Positions 1 to 8,878 of a DNA stretch of 64,000 bases are shown here, one piece after another. A program made the position numbers and the translations under genes. Under the pieces are notes generated by a model that was not told the DNA's origin, made no database searches, and was given only the letters and a program-made list of their open reading frames with translations. Position 1 is the stretch's first letter. Each line of letters opens with the position of its first letter. Origin of the DNA: an uncultured Erysipelotrichales bacterium (lineage in GTDB: Bacteria > Bacillota_I > Bacilli_A > Erysipelotrichales > Coprobacillaceae); NCBI GenBank assembly GCA_910579135.1, contig CAJTTM010000001.1, forward strand, positions 186,001 to 250,000, read 5' to 3'.

Positions 1-362
1 CAAGGATCACTAAAATTAAGATAAATACAATGGATTTCATTTTCATCAAACACTTCATTCAAAACTACAGCATCTTCTCTCAACAATCTCAAATTACTTA
101 AATATTCCTCTTCATCCAATTTCTTTAAAGATGCTGTTAAAACAGTTGGAAACTTTTCAATTCCAATAAAATTAATATTTGGATATCTTTTTGCATTTTC
201 AATAATAAAATCACCTTTCCCCATTCCTATTTCAATATAAATAGGATTCTCATTATCAAAAACAGCTTTCCATTTCCCTTTATAATCTTTTGTATTTATA
301 ACAACATAATCTTTGTGATTTTCTAAAATCTCATTAGCTTTTGGGTTGTTTCGTAATCTCAT
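1..362 (-). CDS. trmB: tRNA (guanine-N7-)-methyltransferase TrmB, C-terminus cut by window edge
   Basis: The reverse strand opens with ATG at 360-362 and reads MRLRNNPKANEILENH, the hallmark start of TrmB, followed by an SAM-binding segment with IEIGMGKGDF at about residues 66-75 and the NFSDP motif just before the window ends. TrmB makes m7G46 in the tRNA variable loop. About 120 of the usual 210 or so residues are present; the rest lies beyond position 1. An SD-like GAGGAGG precedes the start. The rsuA-type gene lies 15 bases upstream on the same strand, so the two are probably cotranscribed. Confidence 0.93.
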   Translation of the reverse strand, partial: MRLRNNPKANEILENHKDYVVINTKDYKGKWKAVFDNENPIYIEIGMGKGDFIIENAKRYPNINFIGIEKFPTVLTASLKKLDEEEYLSNLRLLREDAVVLNEVFDENEIHCIYLNFSDP

Positions 363-377
363 AAAACCTCCTCGCTC

Positions 378-1097
378 CTATTCTAACATATTTTTAGACA
401 TTAGGCTATCCAAATCTTCTTTCTCTAGTATTTTATATTCACCTAATTTAAGATTTGGATCTAATCTTAAATTCCCCATTTGTATTCTTTTTAAAAATAC
501 AACCTTTTTGCCAACTGCCTTAAACATCTTTTTCACCTGATGATATTTTCCTTCATAAATTGTAATCTCAACATAACTCATTCCATTCTCAATTTTCAGA
601 ACTTTTAAAGACGAACTTAAACATTTATATCCAGTATCAATCACAACTCCCTCTTTAAAAATAATTTGATCTTCATCATCTACTATACCTTCTACCTCTA
701 CATAATAGATCTTAGAACAATGTTTTTTAGGAGATAATAAATCATGAGCTAATTTACCATCATTGCTTAAAATCAATAATCCTTCTGTATCAATATCTAA
801 ACGACCAATAGGAAAAATCTCATGATTATAATCACCTATTAAATCAACAACAGTAGGATAATGAATATCTTCAGTTGCACTTACGTATCCTTGAGGTTTA
901 TTTAACATATAATATACAAACTCTTGATATTCAATTCTTTCATCATTCACAACAATAATATCATTATCAGGATCAATTTGATACTTATCCTGTTTAACCA
1001 TGACATCATTTACAAACACATATCCTTTTTTTATAATACTTTTTACTTCTTTGCGTGTTCCATAACCACAGTGAGCTAATAATTTATCTAATCTCAT
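378..1097 (-). CDS. rsuA: RsuA/RluB-family rRNA pseudouridine synthase
   Basis: A 239-residue protein with an N-terminal S4 RNA-binding domain (MRLDKLLAHCGYGTRKEV, residues 1-60) and the RsuA-type catalytic motif GRLDIDTEGLLILSNDG near residue 100, where the first Asp is the expected nucleophile. The C-terminal EGKYHQVKKMF block is also typical. Family members isomerise one uridine in 16S or 23S rRNA; this length and start suit the RsuA (16S U516) group, but the exact target is inferred. The start overlaps the stop of the upstream lipoprotein gene as ATGA, indicating coupling. It is one of three family members in this window. Confidence 0.9.
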   Translation of the reverse strand: MRLDKLLAHCGYGTRKEVKSIIKKGYVFVNDVMVKQDKYQIDPDNDIIVVNDERIEYQEFVYYMLNKPQGYVSATEDIHYPTVVDLIGDYNHEIFPIGRLDIDTEGLLILSNDGKLAHDLLSPKKHCSKIYYVEVEGIVDDEDQIIFKEGVVIDTGYKCLSSSLKVLKIENGMSYVEITIYEGKYHQVKKMFKAVGKKVVFLKRIQMGNLRLDPNLKLGEYKILEKEDLDSLMSKNMLE

Positions 1098-1558
1098 ACT
1101 TTTACCTTTATAAACATTTCCTTATCTTTTGTTTTTTGTTTATCTGTATAATAATGAAGATAAACACGAATATCTTTTTTTTCTGTTACCAACCCTGAAA
1201 GTTGTAACCCTTTATAAAAACCATTTACTTTATCTATTTTATTAGGAATCAAATGATATTCTTCAACATCATATATTCCAATAGAGGGCAACATTTCTTT
1301 TTCTCCACCATCACAAATAAAAACAATATCATACATTGGTATAACTGTTTTATCTAATACAAGAACATAGCAATATTCTTTATCTATTTTTTCATAATGT
1401 AAAGAAAGAGAAAAATCACTTGTATTTTCAATAAATTGAGTACAGTTATTAAGTTTATCAACATAATGATAATATAATTCATCTTCTTTTGATAATTTTT
1501 GAGTATGACATGCTGTTAGCAAAATAAATACAATTAATAATACTAATATTTTTTTCAT
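1094..1558 (-). CDS. small predicted lipoprotein of unknown function
   Basis: A secreted lipoprotein of 154 residues. MKKILVLLIVFILLTAC is a signal peptide ending in the lipobox LTAC, so Cys17 should be lipidated and the protein held on the outer face of the membrane. The rest is hydrophilic with several Tyr and Cys residues (FICDGGEKEML) and no domain I recognise. I placed the start at 1558 because GGGTGATG lies just before it; an in-frame start four codons upstream is less likely. It overlaps the downstream pseudouridine synthase gene by four bases. Confidence 0.75.
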   Translation of the reverse strand: MKKILVLLIVFILLTACHTQKLSKEDELYYHYVDKLNNCTQFIENTSDFSLSLHYEKIDKEYCYVLVLDKTVIPMYDIVFICDGGEKEMLPSIGIYDVEEYHLIPNKIDKVNGFYKGLQLSGLVTEKKDIRVYLHYYTDKQKTKDKEMFIKVKV

Positions 1559-1600
1559 CACATCACCCAATATGTATTATAACAAACTACGAATAGAATA

Positions 1601-1623
1601 AAAAGGCTTAATATAAGCCTTTT
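1601..1623 (-). terminator. intrinsic terminator after the DUF1540 gene
   Basis: On the minus strand the stem AAAGGCTTA pairs with TAAGCCTTT across a 3-base loop and is followed by a T-rich tract. It lies six bases past the stop of the DUF1540 gene and before the lipoprotein gene. Confidence 0.75.
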
Positions 1624-1628
1624 ATCAA

Positions 1629-1778
1629 TTATTTTAATTCAAATGTATCACATGAAGTTTGATCATGATCCTTTGCCTTGTGGCAACGACAATTATTAAC
1701 CTCTATACAACTTGCCTCACAATGATTATCACAATTAAATTTACAACTATCAACATTACATCTTACATCTTTAGCCAT
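1629..1778 (-). CDS. small cysteine-rich DUF1540 protein
   Basis: A 49-residue peptide starting MAKDVRCNVDSCKFN and ending SCDTFELK. The cysteine spacing (C7, C12, C16, C20, C24, then a late cysteine before DTF) is the DUF1540 pattern found in Clostridia and related Firmicutes; function is not established and metal binding is inferred. A strong GGAGGTGAA ribosome site lies before the ATG at 1778. It is followed by its own terminator, so it is probably monocistronic. Confidence 0.8.
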   Translation of the reverse strand: MAKDVRCNVDSCKFNCDNHCEASCIEVNNCRCHKAKDHDQTSCDTFELK

Positions 1779-1815
1779 GATATAATTCACCTCCATTGAT
1801 TAGTATAGCTAAATT

Positions 1816-1989
1816 TCATGTGAAATATACTATCATTGCACTAAAACTATATTCAAGTACTCCATTTAAAGATGTCATCGCAACTTGATACTGAATATCT
1901 TGGATCTTAGGTTGTACACTATTAATAAATTCATTTAATGCATCTTCTAAATCTAATTCATGTGTTTTTTCTATTATTTTAATCTTCAT
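1816..1989 (-). CDS. Cse60-like small sporulation-associated protein
   Basis: A 57-residue protein beginning MKIKIIEKTHELDLEDALNE and ending SFSAMIVYFT. Length, the charged K-I-x-E start, the DLE..LNEFI segment and the terminal beta strand match the Cse60 family, small proteins first seen among sigma-E controlled genes of Bacillus. No good SD precedes the ATG at 1989, so start use or leaderless translation is uncertain. A weak ATGACA/TATGTT promoter-like pair lies just upstream. The family call rests on pattern only. Confidence 0.6.
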   Translation of the reverse strand: MKIKIIEKTHELDLEDALNEFINSVQPKIQDIQYQVAMTSLNGVLEYSFSAMIVYFT

Positions 1990-2027
1990 GTTTGTATACT
2001 AACATAAAGAAAATAAATAATTTGTCA

Positions 2028-2906
2028 TTATTGGTTGATTTCAACTATAAATTGGCATTCAAACTCTTCTTGAGGTGCAAGAGTCACAACACCTTCTTTT
2101 TCTTTAAACTCTCCTTTAAAATCAACATAATCACTATGTCCAACCCATGGTTCAATTGCTAATAAACCACCTACATGTTTACTTGTCCATAAACCTAAAT
2201 GATTAAAGTTTTTCATATGGAAACAAATAGACTTATTATGATTTAAAGATTTTAAAGAAACATATTCAGATTTCATATCTTTAACAACAATAGCATCATT
2301 ATTAAACAATGCTTGACGTACAAAGAAACGTTTTTCATTATCAAATAATAGTTGAGTTTTAGTAGACATTCCTCTTCTTTCAACATCAATAATTTTTTGA
2401 TTTAAAGTTTCATTTTGTTCAAATTCAATATAATAATCATTACTTGATTCATCTTCCATAAATGGACAAGCAAAAGCAGGATGTCCTCCTATTTGAAAAT
2501 AGATATCTCTTTTATCTGTGTTTTTTACTAAACAGTGACATGCTAACTTATTATCAATAAGTGTATATGTAACTTTTAAATCAAAATAATAAGGATATTG
2601 TTTTAAAATTTCTTCATTGGGCTGAAGTTCAAATTCTACTTTTGTATCACTTAATTGTTGAACTTCATAAACATTATGTCTTGAAAATCCATGTTGAGTC
2701 ATTGTGTAAGTCTTACCCTCAATACGGCATTCATTATTTTGTAAAGCTCCCACTATAGGAAAAAGAATAGGTGCACTACTCGCCCATAATGAAGCCTCTC
2801 TTTTCCACATATAATTAATTTGATCATGTTGACCAATAATCTTAATAATTTCAGCACCTTTAGGATTTAATTCAACTTCTAAATCATTATTCTTTAATAT
2901 AACCAT
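2028..2906 (-). CDS. aldose 1-epimerase family protein (LacX-like)
   Basis: A 292-residue cytoplasmic enzyme of the GalM/LacX superfamily, which interconverts alpha and beta anomers of free or phosphorylated aldoses. Visible marks are the N-terminal PKGAEI segment, SSAPILFPIVG, the TQHGFSRH motif (His about residue 74), and GGHPAFACPF (His about 147), which supply the usual catalytic histidines. ILLAIEPWVGHSD-type residues near 250 carry the conserved Glu. It lies nine bases downstream of nagA, suggesting a role in amino-sugar or hexose catabolism. Exact substrate is unknown. Confidence 0.88.
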   Translation of the reverse strand: MVILKNNDLEVELNPKGAEIIKIIGQHDQINYMWKREASLWASSAPILFPIVGALQNNECRIEGKTYTMTQHGFSRHNVYEVQQLSDTKVEFELQPNEEILKQYPYYFDLKVTYTLIDNKLACHCLVKNTDKRDIYFQIGGHPAFACPFMEDESSNDYYIEFEQNETLNQKIIDVERRGMSTKTQLLFDNEKRFFVRQALFNNDAIVVKDMKSEYVSLKSLNHNKSICFHMKNFNHLGLWTSKHVGGLLAIEPWVGHSDYVDFKGEFKEKEGVVTLAPQEEFECQFIVEINQ

Positions 2907-2915
2907 ATTATTCTC

Positions 2916-4052
2916 CTATTTTACATTCCCTTTAATCATTGTTTTCTTTATATCAATATCTTCATCAAACATTATAATATCTGCATAATAACCTTCTTTA
3001 ATTTCACCTATTAATTCTTCATTAATACTACAAGCAACATTATAAGATGCTAAATTAACAGCTTCATTTAAAGCTAAACCTAAATGTTGATATGCATTTC
3101 TTACAGCGGTATTCATGCAAACAATACTTCCTGCTAAAGTTCCATCAATAAGTCTTGCTTCTCCATCCTTAACATAAACATCTTGATTACCTAATAAATA
3201 TTTACCATTTTCTAATCCTGCTGCTTCTAAAGAATCAGTAATAAGAATAATTTTATCCTTACCCTTAGCTCTTAATAATGCTTTAGCAGCTGCATAATTA
3301 ACATGCACACCATCTAAGATAAGTTCAGCATAAACACTATCATTGATCATAACAGCACCAACAACACCTGGGGCACGATGAGTAAGTGGTGTCATGGCGT
3401 TATAAGTATGAGTACCAGATGTAGCACCTGCATCAATTGCCCTTTGAGCTTCTTCATAAGTAGCATTTGTATGTCCAAGAGAAACAACAGTATTCTTATC
3501 TTTTAAATATTCAATAAATTCAATAGAATGTTCCAATTCTGGAGCAATAGAAATCTTTCTTACAACTTCTTGATTATCTTTTACAAAGGATAAATAATTT
3601 TCTACAGTAGGTAGAATCATACACTCTTCTGGTTGAGCACCTTTATATTTTTTATTAAAGAAAGGTCCTTCCAAATGAGTTCCTAAAATCTGTGCACCTT
3701 CTACTTTATCTTTATTAACAACAACATTTTCAATAGCCTTAGCAATATCATCTACTGGCATAGTCATTGTTGTGGGTAAAAAAGAAGTAACTCCTGTTTT
3801 TAATGTTGCTTTTGAAATTGTATTTAAATCTTCAAAGGTTGGATACATTGTATCACTTCCCCCACGCCCATGAGTATGAACATCAATAAATCCAGGACTT
3901 ACATACAATCCATTTGCATCAACAACTTCTTCATCAGTAGGTTTTCTATCACTGATTTCACTAATTTTATCATCAACGATAAATAAATTTTTTTCAACAA
4001 TCTTATCACGTAAAATAAGTTTTCCATTTACTATACATTTCTTCATTTTCAA
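2916..4052 (-). CDS. nagA: N-acetylglucosamine-6-phosphate deacetylase
   Basis: A 378-residue amidohydrolase that removes acetate from GlcNAc-6-phosphate, feeding amino sugars to glycolysis and wall precursors. The metal-binding GFIDVHTHGRGG motif is at about residues 56-67, LEGPFFN at about 128, SLGHTNA at about 192, GTHTYNAMTPL at about 213 and the catalytic-Asp region ILITDSLEAAG at about 270. All key residues of the family are visible. The epimerase gene follows after nine bases; no nagB is present in the window. A GGAGG site lies upstream of the ATG. Confidence 0.95.
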   Translation of the reverse strand: MKMKKCIVNGKLILRDKIVEKNLFIVDDKISEISDRKPTDEEVVDANGLYVSPGFIDVHTHGRGGSDTMYPTFEDLNTISKATLKTGVTSFLPTTMTMPVDDIAKAIENVVVNKDKVEGAQILGTHLEGPFFNKKYKGAQPEECMILPTVENYLSFVKDNQEVVRKISIAPELEHSIEFIEYLKDKNTVVSLGHTNATYEEAQRAIDAGATSGTHTYNAMTPLTHRAPGVVGAVMINDSVYAELILDGVHVNYAAAKALLRAKGKDKIILITDSLEAAGLENGKYLLGNQDVYVKDGEARLIDGTLAGSIVCMNTAVRNAYQHLGLALNEAVNLASYNVACSINEELIGEIKEGYYADIIMFDEDIDIKKTMIKGNVK

Positions 4053-4102
4053 TTCCTCCTAAAAATATTATAACACTTCTTTAATTCACTTAAAACATTC
4101 AA

Positions 4103-4134
4103 ATAAAAAATAGTCCATAAAAATATGAACTATT
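4103..4134 (-). terminator. terminator of the rimP-nusA-infB-rbfA operon
   Basis: Minus-strand stem AATAGTTCATA with TATGGACTATT (11 pairs, one G-T) around a 4-base loop, then TTTTTATTTG. The stem overlaps the rbfA stop codon (4130-4132), so the operon ends tightly. Confidence 0.85.
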
Positions 4135-4462
4135 TATTTAAATCTTTTAAAATATTTTCAATTTTATTACCATATTCTAATGAAGTATCAATAACAAATT
4201 GAAGTTCAGGACACTTACGAATCTTTATCCTTCTTGAAAGCGAAGAACGAATAAATCCTTTAGAATTATTTAAAGCTTCCAATCCTTTACTCTTATTTGT
4301 ATTCATAAAAGAAACATAAACCTTTGCTATAGATAAATCATTTGTTAATGAGACAGCTGTTACTGTACAAAATCCAACATTAGAATTTTTAACTTCATTT
4401 TGAATAATATCAGATAATTCTCGTTGAATAATATGATTCATCTTATCCTTTTTTAATGTCAA
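4130..4462 (-). CDS. rbfA: 30S ribosome-binding factor A
   Basis: A 110-residue KH-fold protein needed for 16S rRNA 5'-end processing and late 30S maturation. The family pattern is seen in INREL-like IIQRELSDIIQNEV near the N-terminus, DLSIAKVYVSF at about residues 43-53 and RKCPELQFVID near residue 82. It follows infB after nine bases, the standard order in Firmicutes, and its stop codon lies within the operon terminator. ATG at 4462 follows a GGAGATTAA site. Confidence 0.95.
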   Translation of the reverse strand: MTLKKDKMNHIIQRELSDIIQNEVKNSNVGFCTVTAVSLTNDLSIAKVYVSFMNTNKSKGLEALNNSKGFIRSSLSRRIKIRKCPELQFVIDTSLEYGNKIENILKDLNK

Positions 4463-4471
4463 ATTAATCTC

Positions 4472-6319
4472 CTACTTTCTTTCAACTTCCTCCATCAAGA
4501 ATCCTTCAATAATATCTCCTTCTTTAATATCATTGTAATTCTCAATAGTAATACCACATTCATAACCAGAAGCGACTTCTTTAACATCATCTTTAAATCT
4601 TCTAAGAGAAGCTAATTTACCTTCATAAATAACAATACCCTCTCTTATTAATCTTATTCCACAATCACGCTTAATACTTCCATCAGTTACATAACTTCCA
4701 GCTATATTTCCTACCTTTGAAACTCTAATAACTTGTCTGATTTCTGCTTGACCAGTAACAACTTCTTCTAATTCTGGAGCAAGCATACCCTTCATTGCAG
4801 CTTCAATCTCTTCTACCATCTTATAAATAATATTGTGTAAACGAATTTCTACACCTTCTTCTTCTGCCTTACGTCTTACATTTGCATCTGGTCTTACATT
4901 AAAACCATAAATAATAGCCTGTGAAGCACTTGCTAGAAGAACATCAGACTCACTGATTGCCCCTACTGTAGATCGTATAACATGAACCTTTGCTCCTTCT
5001 ATATCAATCTTTTCTAAAGAAGCCTTAACTGCTTCAGCTGTTCCATTAACATCAGCCTTAACAATAATATTTAAATCAACAACTTCTCCTTCTTTCATTT
5101 GAGAGAATAAATCATCTAAACTCATAGCAGAATTAGTTGCACGATCTTTTTCTTGTTTAGCTTTTAATCTTTCTTCTCCAATATGACGAGCCATTTTTTC
5201 ATTTTCGAATACCATAAACTTGTCACCTGCAGTTGGAACATCATTTAATCCAGTAATTTCAATTGGGGTAGCTGGACCAGCAGTTTTAATTTCCATACCT
5301 TTATCATTTAACATCTGTCTAACACGACCAAAAGCAGTACCAACTACAATTGGATCACCAGCAGATAAAGTTCCATTTTCAACTAGTAAAGTCGCAACTG
5401 CCCCCCTACCTTTATCAAGTCTACCTTCAATAACACTACCATATGCTAATCTCTTTGGATTCGCTTTTAAATCTGCTAATTCTGCAACAACAGTTAAAGT
5501 TTCTAACAACTCATCAACACCTGTTCCTTTTTTAGCAGAAATATCACAATAAATAACATCTCCACCCCATTCTTCAGGCATCAATCCAAGTTCACTCATT
5601 TCACCACGAATACGTTCTGGATCAGCACCAAGTTTATCAATCTTATTAACCGCAACAACAATTGGTACATTTGCAGCAATTGCATGGTCAACAGCTTCTT
5701 TTGTTTGAGGCATAACACCATCATCAGCTGCCACAACAATAATAACAATATCTGTAACTTGAGCACCTCTTGCACGCATTGCTGTAAAAGCTTCATGCCC
5801 TGGTGTATCTAAGAATGTTACTTTTTTATCGTTTACACGAACCTGGTAAGCACCAATATGTTGAGTAATACCTCCAAACTCCCCATCAACAACTCGTGAT
5901 TTTCTAATATAATCTAATAAAGTAGTCTTTCCATGATCAACATGTCCCATGATTGTAACAACTGGTGGACGACTTTCAAGATCATTTTCATCATCAACAA
6001 TTTCTAAATCTTCAAAATTAACTTCACTAACAAAAACTTTCTTCTTCACTTCATAACCATATTCCATACAAATCAATTCAACCTGTTCATCATTTAAAGA
6101 AGAATTAATAGTTACCATAGTTCCTAACATAAATAAAACTTTAACAACATTTGCAGGTGTTTGATTAACCAATTCAGCTAATTCACCAACTGTAACACCT
6201 TCCTCGTACTCAACAACACCATCATTTTCTTTTTTCTCATCTTTTTTTGATGGTACATTAGAAATAAATTTCTTTTTATTTCCCTTATTCCCTTTTTTCT
6301 TATTCATCTTTTTTGCCAT
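4472..6319 (-). CDS. infB: translation initiation factor IF-2
   Basis: A 615-residue GTPase that delivers initiator fMet-tRNA to the 30S P site and promotes subunit joining. A basic N-terminus rich in Lys and Asn (residues 1-30) leads into the IF2-N domain ([17 protein letters not shown]), then the G domain with [12 protein letters not shown] (about 125-136), DTPGHEAF and NKIDKLG, and the beta-barrel and C-terminal tRNA-binding domains. The N-terminal region is short compared with Proteobacteria, as expected in this phylum. It sits between ylxQ (four bases upstream) and rbfA. Confidence 0.98.
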   Translation of the reverse strand: MAKKMNKKKGNKGNKKKFISNVPSKKDEKKENDGVVEYEEGVTVGELAELVNQTPANVVKVLFMLGTMVTINSSLNDEQVELICMEYGYEVKKKVFVSEVNFEDLEIVDDENDLESRPPVVTIMGHVDHGKTTLLDYIRKSRVVDGEFGGITQHIGAYQVRVNDKKVTFLDTPGHEAFTAMRARGAQVTDIVIIVVAADDGVMPQTKEAVDHAIAANVPIVVAVNKIDKLGADPERIRGEMSELGLMPEEWGGDVIYCDISAKKGTGVDELLETLTVVAELADLKANPKRLAYGSVIEGRLDKGRGAVATLLVENGTLSAGDPIVVGTAFGRVRQMLNDKGMEIKTAGPATPIEITGLNDVPTAGDKFMVFENEKMARHIGEERLKAKQEKDRATNSAMSLDDLFSQMKEGEVVDLNIIVKADVNGTAEAVKASLEKIDIEGAKVHVIRSTVGAISESDVLLASASQAIIYGFNVRPDANVRRKAEEEGVEIRLHNIIYKMVEEIEAAMKGMLAPELEEVVTGQAEIRQVIRVSKVGNIAGSYVTDGSIKRDCGIRLIREGIVIYEGKLASLRRFKDDVKEVASGYECGITIENYNDIKEGDIIEGFLMEEVERK

Positions 6320-6323
6320 AATA

Positions 6324-6626
6324 TCAACCTCCTATCATAGATTTGACTTTGACCGCAAAACCCTCATCACATATACCAACACATACCCTATTATTCTTAC
6401 CAATAGCTTTTGACAAACTATCAACATCACCAATAATATAATAAGGTACATGATAATATTTACATTTATCACTAAATTTCTTTTTTGCATTATCACTAGC
6501 ATCATTAGCAATAATGACACACTTTACTTTATTAGCACGAATTCCTTTTAATAAAGAATCACCAGTCACTAATTTTCTAGCTCTTGAAACCAAGCCAAGT
6601 AAAGAATAAAGATTTTTATTGCACAT
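6324..6626 (-). CDS. ylxQ: YlxQ, L7Ae/L30e-family RNA-binding protein
   Basis: A 100-residue protein of the L7Ae/L30e/Gadd45 fold, which binds kink-turn-like RNA in related proteins. The pattern [18 protein letters not shown] (residues 8-25), then [15 protein letters not shown] and a late GICDEGFA is characteristic of YlxQ, always found between ylxR and infB in Firmicutes. Its start overlaps the end of rnpM by 11 bases, so translation is probably coupled. Precise role in the cell is not established. Confidence 0.9.
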   Translation of the reverse strand: MCNKNLYSLLGLVSRARKLVTGDSLLKGIRANKVKCVIIANDASDNAKKKFSDKCKYYHVPYYIIGDVDSLSKAIGKNNRVCVGICDEGFAVKVKSMIGG

Positions 6627-6870
6627 ATTCCATCAATTCCTCAAAAACAGAATCTGGTACATCCACTTCTAAAGATCTATTTAAAACCTTTTTCTTCTTT
6701 GCTATATCAATAGCCTCTTTGCTTTTCTTTAAATATGCACCTCGACCATTTTTCTTTCCAGTAGGATCAACAAAAACTTCCCCTTCTTTATTTCTAACTA
6801 CACGAATCAATTCTTTTTTAGGTAATTGTTCGCCAGTAGCAACACATTTTCTTAAAGGAATTTTCTTCAT
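6616..6870 (-). CDS. rnpM: YlxR/RnpM, RNase P-modulating protein
   Basis: An 84-residue basic protein with the YlxR signature KIPLRKCVATGEQLPKKELIR at its start and GKKNGRGAYLKKSKE at residues 38-52. The family (recently named RnpM) binds the RNase P RNA and modulates its activity in Bacillus. It is placed between nusA and ylxQ, overlapping ylxQ by 11 bases. The first residues carry the conserved Arg-Lys-Cys; nothing is missing. Confidence 0.92.
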   Translation of the reverse strand: MKKIPLRKCVATGEQLPKKELIRVVRNKEGEVFVDPTGKKNGRGAYLKKSKEAIDIAKKKKVLNRSLEVDVPDSVFEELMEYVQ

Positions 6871-6881
6871 AATCTCACCTC

Positions 6882-8306
6882 TTATTTATCATCGTAATAT
6901 TGATCGTATTCATCATAATCGATATCTTCATCATATTTAGGATCGTAATCATAATCATCATAATCATCTTCATCATCATAATAATCATCTTCATAATCGT
7001 TTTGATCATCTTGATCCAATTCTTCTTTTACTTCTTCTACCTCTTCATCTTCTTCAAAAGTTTCTTCCACTTCTTCAACTGTTTCCTCAACTTCTTCTTC
7101 AAAAATTTCTTCTACTTCTTCATTGACACTTTCATCATTGAAAACTTCTACAAATTCTTCGATTGGCTCTTCTTCAACACTTGTCATTTCCTTTTCAAAC
7201 GCTTCTTCAAATTCTTTATCATCATTAAACACTGGTTCAATTCCAGCTTCCTTAGCTTCACTTTCAGATTTAATATCAATCTTCCATCCTGTCAAACGAA
7301 CTGCTAATCTAGCATTTTGACCACGTTTACCAATCGCTAATGAAAGTTGATTATCTGGTACAATAACAAATGCAGTATGAGCTAATTCATTAACAGAAAC
7401 ACTAATAACCTTAGATGGTGCTAATGCATTAACAATAAATTTAGAAGGATCCTTATCCCATTCAACAATATCAATCATTTCACCATTTAATTCACTAACA
7501 ACATTATTAACTCTTGCACCTTTTTTTCCAACACATGATCCAACAGCATCAATATTTTCATTAGCAGTATAAACTGCAATCTTACTACGTTCACCTGCTT
7601 CACGAGAAACAGATTTAATTTCAACAATACCATTAAAGATTTCTGGAACTTCCATTTCAAATAATCTTTTTACAAGACCAGGGTCAGTACGTGAAACTGA
7701 AATATGAGTACCTTTCGTATTTCTTTCAACATCACTTACATAAACTTTAATATGTTGTCCATCAAATAATCTTTCTCCAGGAATTTGATGTTTTAATGGA
7801 AGCAACGCTCCAGTTTTACCTATATTGATAATTGCAAATTTGGGTTCAACACGATCTACCACACCTGTAATAATATCATCTTTTTTATCAGCGTATTCAT
7901 TATATAAAGCTTCTTTTTCAGCTTCTCTAATCTTTTGCTTTAAAATTTGTTTGGTTTGAACAGCAGCTAAACGCCCAAACATATCAGGAGAAACTTCACT
8001 CACAACTTCATCTCCAACCTGATAATTTGCATTTAATTCTCTAGCATCATCTAATTCAATTTGATAATCATCATTAATAAATTCATCATTATCATCTAAA
8101 TTCTCAACAACAGTCTTTACTTCAAACAAACGAATTTTACCAGTCTTCTCATTAATATCAACTCTAACTACAGATTCAGGACCAAGATAATTCTTTTTAT
8201 ATGATTTTTCCAAAGCTTCCTTTAAAGCATCCAAAACAATCTCTTTTTGAATACCCTTCTCACTTTCTAATAATTCTAAAGCTTGAATAAATTTTTTACT
8301 AGCCAT
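6882..8306 (-). CDS. nusA: transcription termination/antitermination factor NusA with long acidic tail
   Basis: NusA binds RNA polymerase and modulates pausing and termination. The first 345 residues are canonical: the polymerase-binding N-domain (residues 1-125), S1 domain (about 135-200, GVVDRVEPKFAIINIGKTGA), KH1 (VGSCVGKKGARVNNV, about 257-271) and KH2 (SLAIGKRGQNARLAVRLTGW, about 322-341). From about residue 360 to 474 there is an extra tail made almost only of Glu, Asp, Val and finally Asp and Tyr. NusA in Bacillus ends near residue 370, so this tail is about 110 residues of extension. It lies 15 bases after rimP. Confidence 0.97.
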   Translation of the reverse strand: MASKKFIQALELLESEKGIQKEIVLDALKEALEKSYKKNYLGPESVVRVDINEKTGKIRLFEVKTVVENLDDNDEFINDDYQIELDDARELNANYQVGDEVVSEVSPDMFGRLAAVQTKQILKQKIREAEKEALYNEYADKKDDIITGVVDRVEPKFAIINIGKTGALLPLKHQIPGERLFDGQHIKVYVSDVERNTKGTHISVSRTDPGLVKRLFEMEVPEIFNGIVEIKSVSREAGERSKIAVYTANENIDAVGSCVGKKGARVNNVVSELNGEMIDIVEWDKDPSKFIVNALAPSKVISVSVNELAHTAFVIVPDNQLSLAIGKRGQNARLAVRLTGWKIDIKSESEAKEAGIEPVFNDDKEFEEAFEKEMTSVEEEPIEEFVEVFNDESVNEEVEEIFEEEVEETVEEVEETFEEDEEVEEVKEELDQDDQNDYEDDYYDDEDDYDDYDYDPKYDEDIDYDEYDQYYDDK

Positions 8307-8321
8307 TTCTACTTTCCTCCC

Positions 8322-8783
8322 TTAAAACTTAACAGCTAATCTTATAAAAGAAACATTATCATAACTAATCAAACACTTCTTCTTAATATTTTTAACCATA
8401 TATTGAAGTTCAATAATCTTATCTTCAACATTCAAAATAGTTCCATAAACTTCATCAAAACCATTTTGTGGCTCTTTAACTTTAATATAAACATATTCAC
8501 CTAATGCCTCTTTTACCTTATCTAAAGTCTTTAAAGGCTTCTCTGCACCAGGAGAAGAAACTTCTAAATAATATTCATTTTCAATAATATCAACTTCATC
8601 TAATTTTGTTGAAATGGCCTCACTTACAATTACACAAGTATCCATATCTAAATGACCATTATTTTTTTCTATAAAGATTCTTAAATACCATTCATTTTTT
8701 TCTTTTACATACTCAATATCATCTAAATAAACGTCATTTTGTAATAGAATAGGCTGAATTAAATCCTTAACTTTTTCTAACAT
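8322..8783 (-). CDS. rimP: ribosome maturation factor RimP
   Basis: A 153-residue 30S maturation factor with the usual two domains: an N-terminal alpha/beta part containing DIEYVKEKNEWYLRIFIEK and SSPGAEKPL (about residues 85-93), and a C-terminal Sm-like barrel. I placed the start at 8783 (MLEKVKDLIQP) because AGTGGAGGTAAAG lies directly before it; a frame open 29 codons further upstream runs through the leader hairpin and is not credible. It is the first gene of the nusA-infB operon. Confidence 0.95.
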   Translation of the reverse strand: MLEKVKDLIQPILLQNDVYLDDIEYVKEKNEWYLRIFIEKNNGHLDMDTCVIVSEAISTKLDEVDIIENEYYLEVSSPGAEKPLKTLDKVKEALGEYVYIKVKEPQNGFDEVYGTILNVEDKIIELQYMVKNIKKKCLISYDNVSFIRLAVKF

Positions 8784-8807
8784 CTTTACCTCCACTTCAA
8801 ATATAAA

Positions 8808-8829
8808 CGAGAGGGTTACCCCTCTCGTA
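8808..8829 (-). promoter_or_regulatory. leader hairpin between the rimP operon promoter and rimP
   Basis: A near-perfect stem, ACGAGAGGG with CCCTCTCGT around a 4-base loop, followed on the minus strand by TTTATATTTG. It has the form of an intrinsic terminator. It could end transcripts from the MATE gene, but it also lies downstream of a promoter at 8850-8878, so it sits inside the leader of the rimP-nusA-infB operon, 25 bases before the rimP start. That position allows attenuation. Confidence 0.75.
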
Positions 8830-8849
8830 TACTTCTTAACACGTTTGTA

Positions 8850-8878
8850 AGTATAGCATATACATATCAAAAAAACAA
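8850..8878 (-). promoter_or_regulatory. predicted sigma-A promoter of the rimP-nusA-infB operon
   Basis: On the minus strand TTGTTT (8873-8878) is followed after 17 bases by TATACT (8850-8855), with an extended -10 TGC just before it. Transcription would start near 8843, giving a leader of about 60 bases that includes the hairpin at 8808-8829. Confidence 0.65.

Noticed and set aside
5220-5552. Plus-strand open frame inside infB
   Set aside because: It is antisense to conserved IF-2 coding sequence, has no SD and resembles no protein.
6900-7307. Open frame on the plus strand opposite the end of nusA
   Set aside because: It is Ile/Phe-rich low-complexity sequence produced by the complement of the acidic GAA/GAT-rich tail and has no ribosome site.
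8784-8870. Longer N-terminus for rimP
   Set aside because: It would read through the leader hairpin; the start at 8783 has a strong ribosome site and matches the family.
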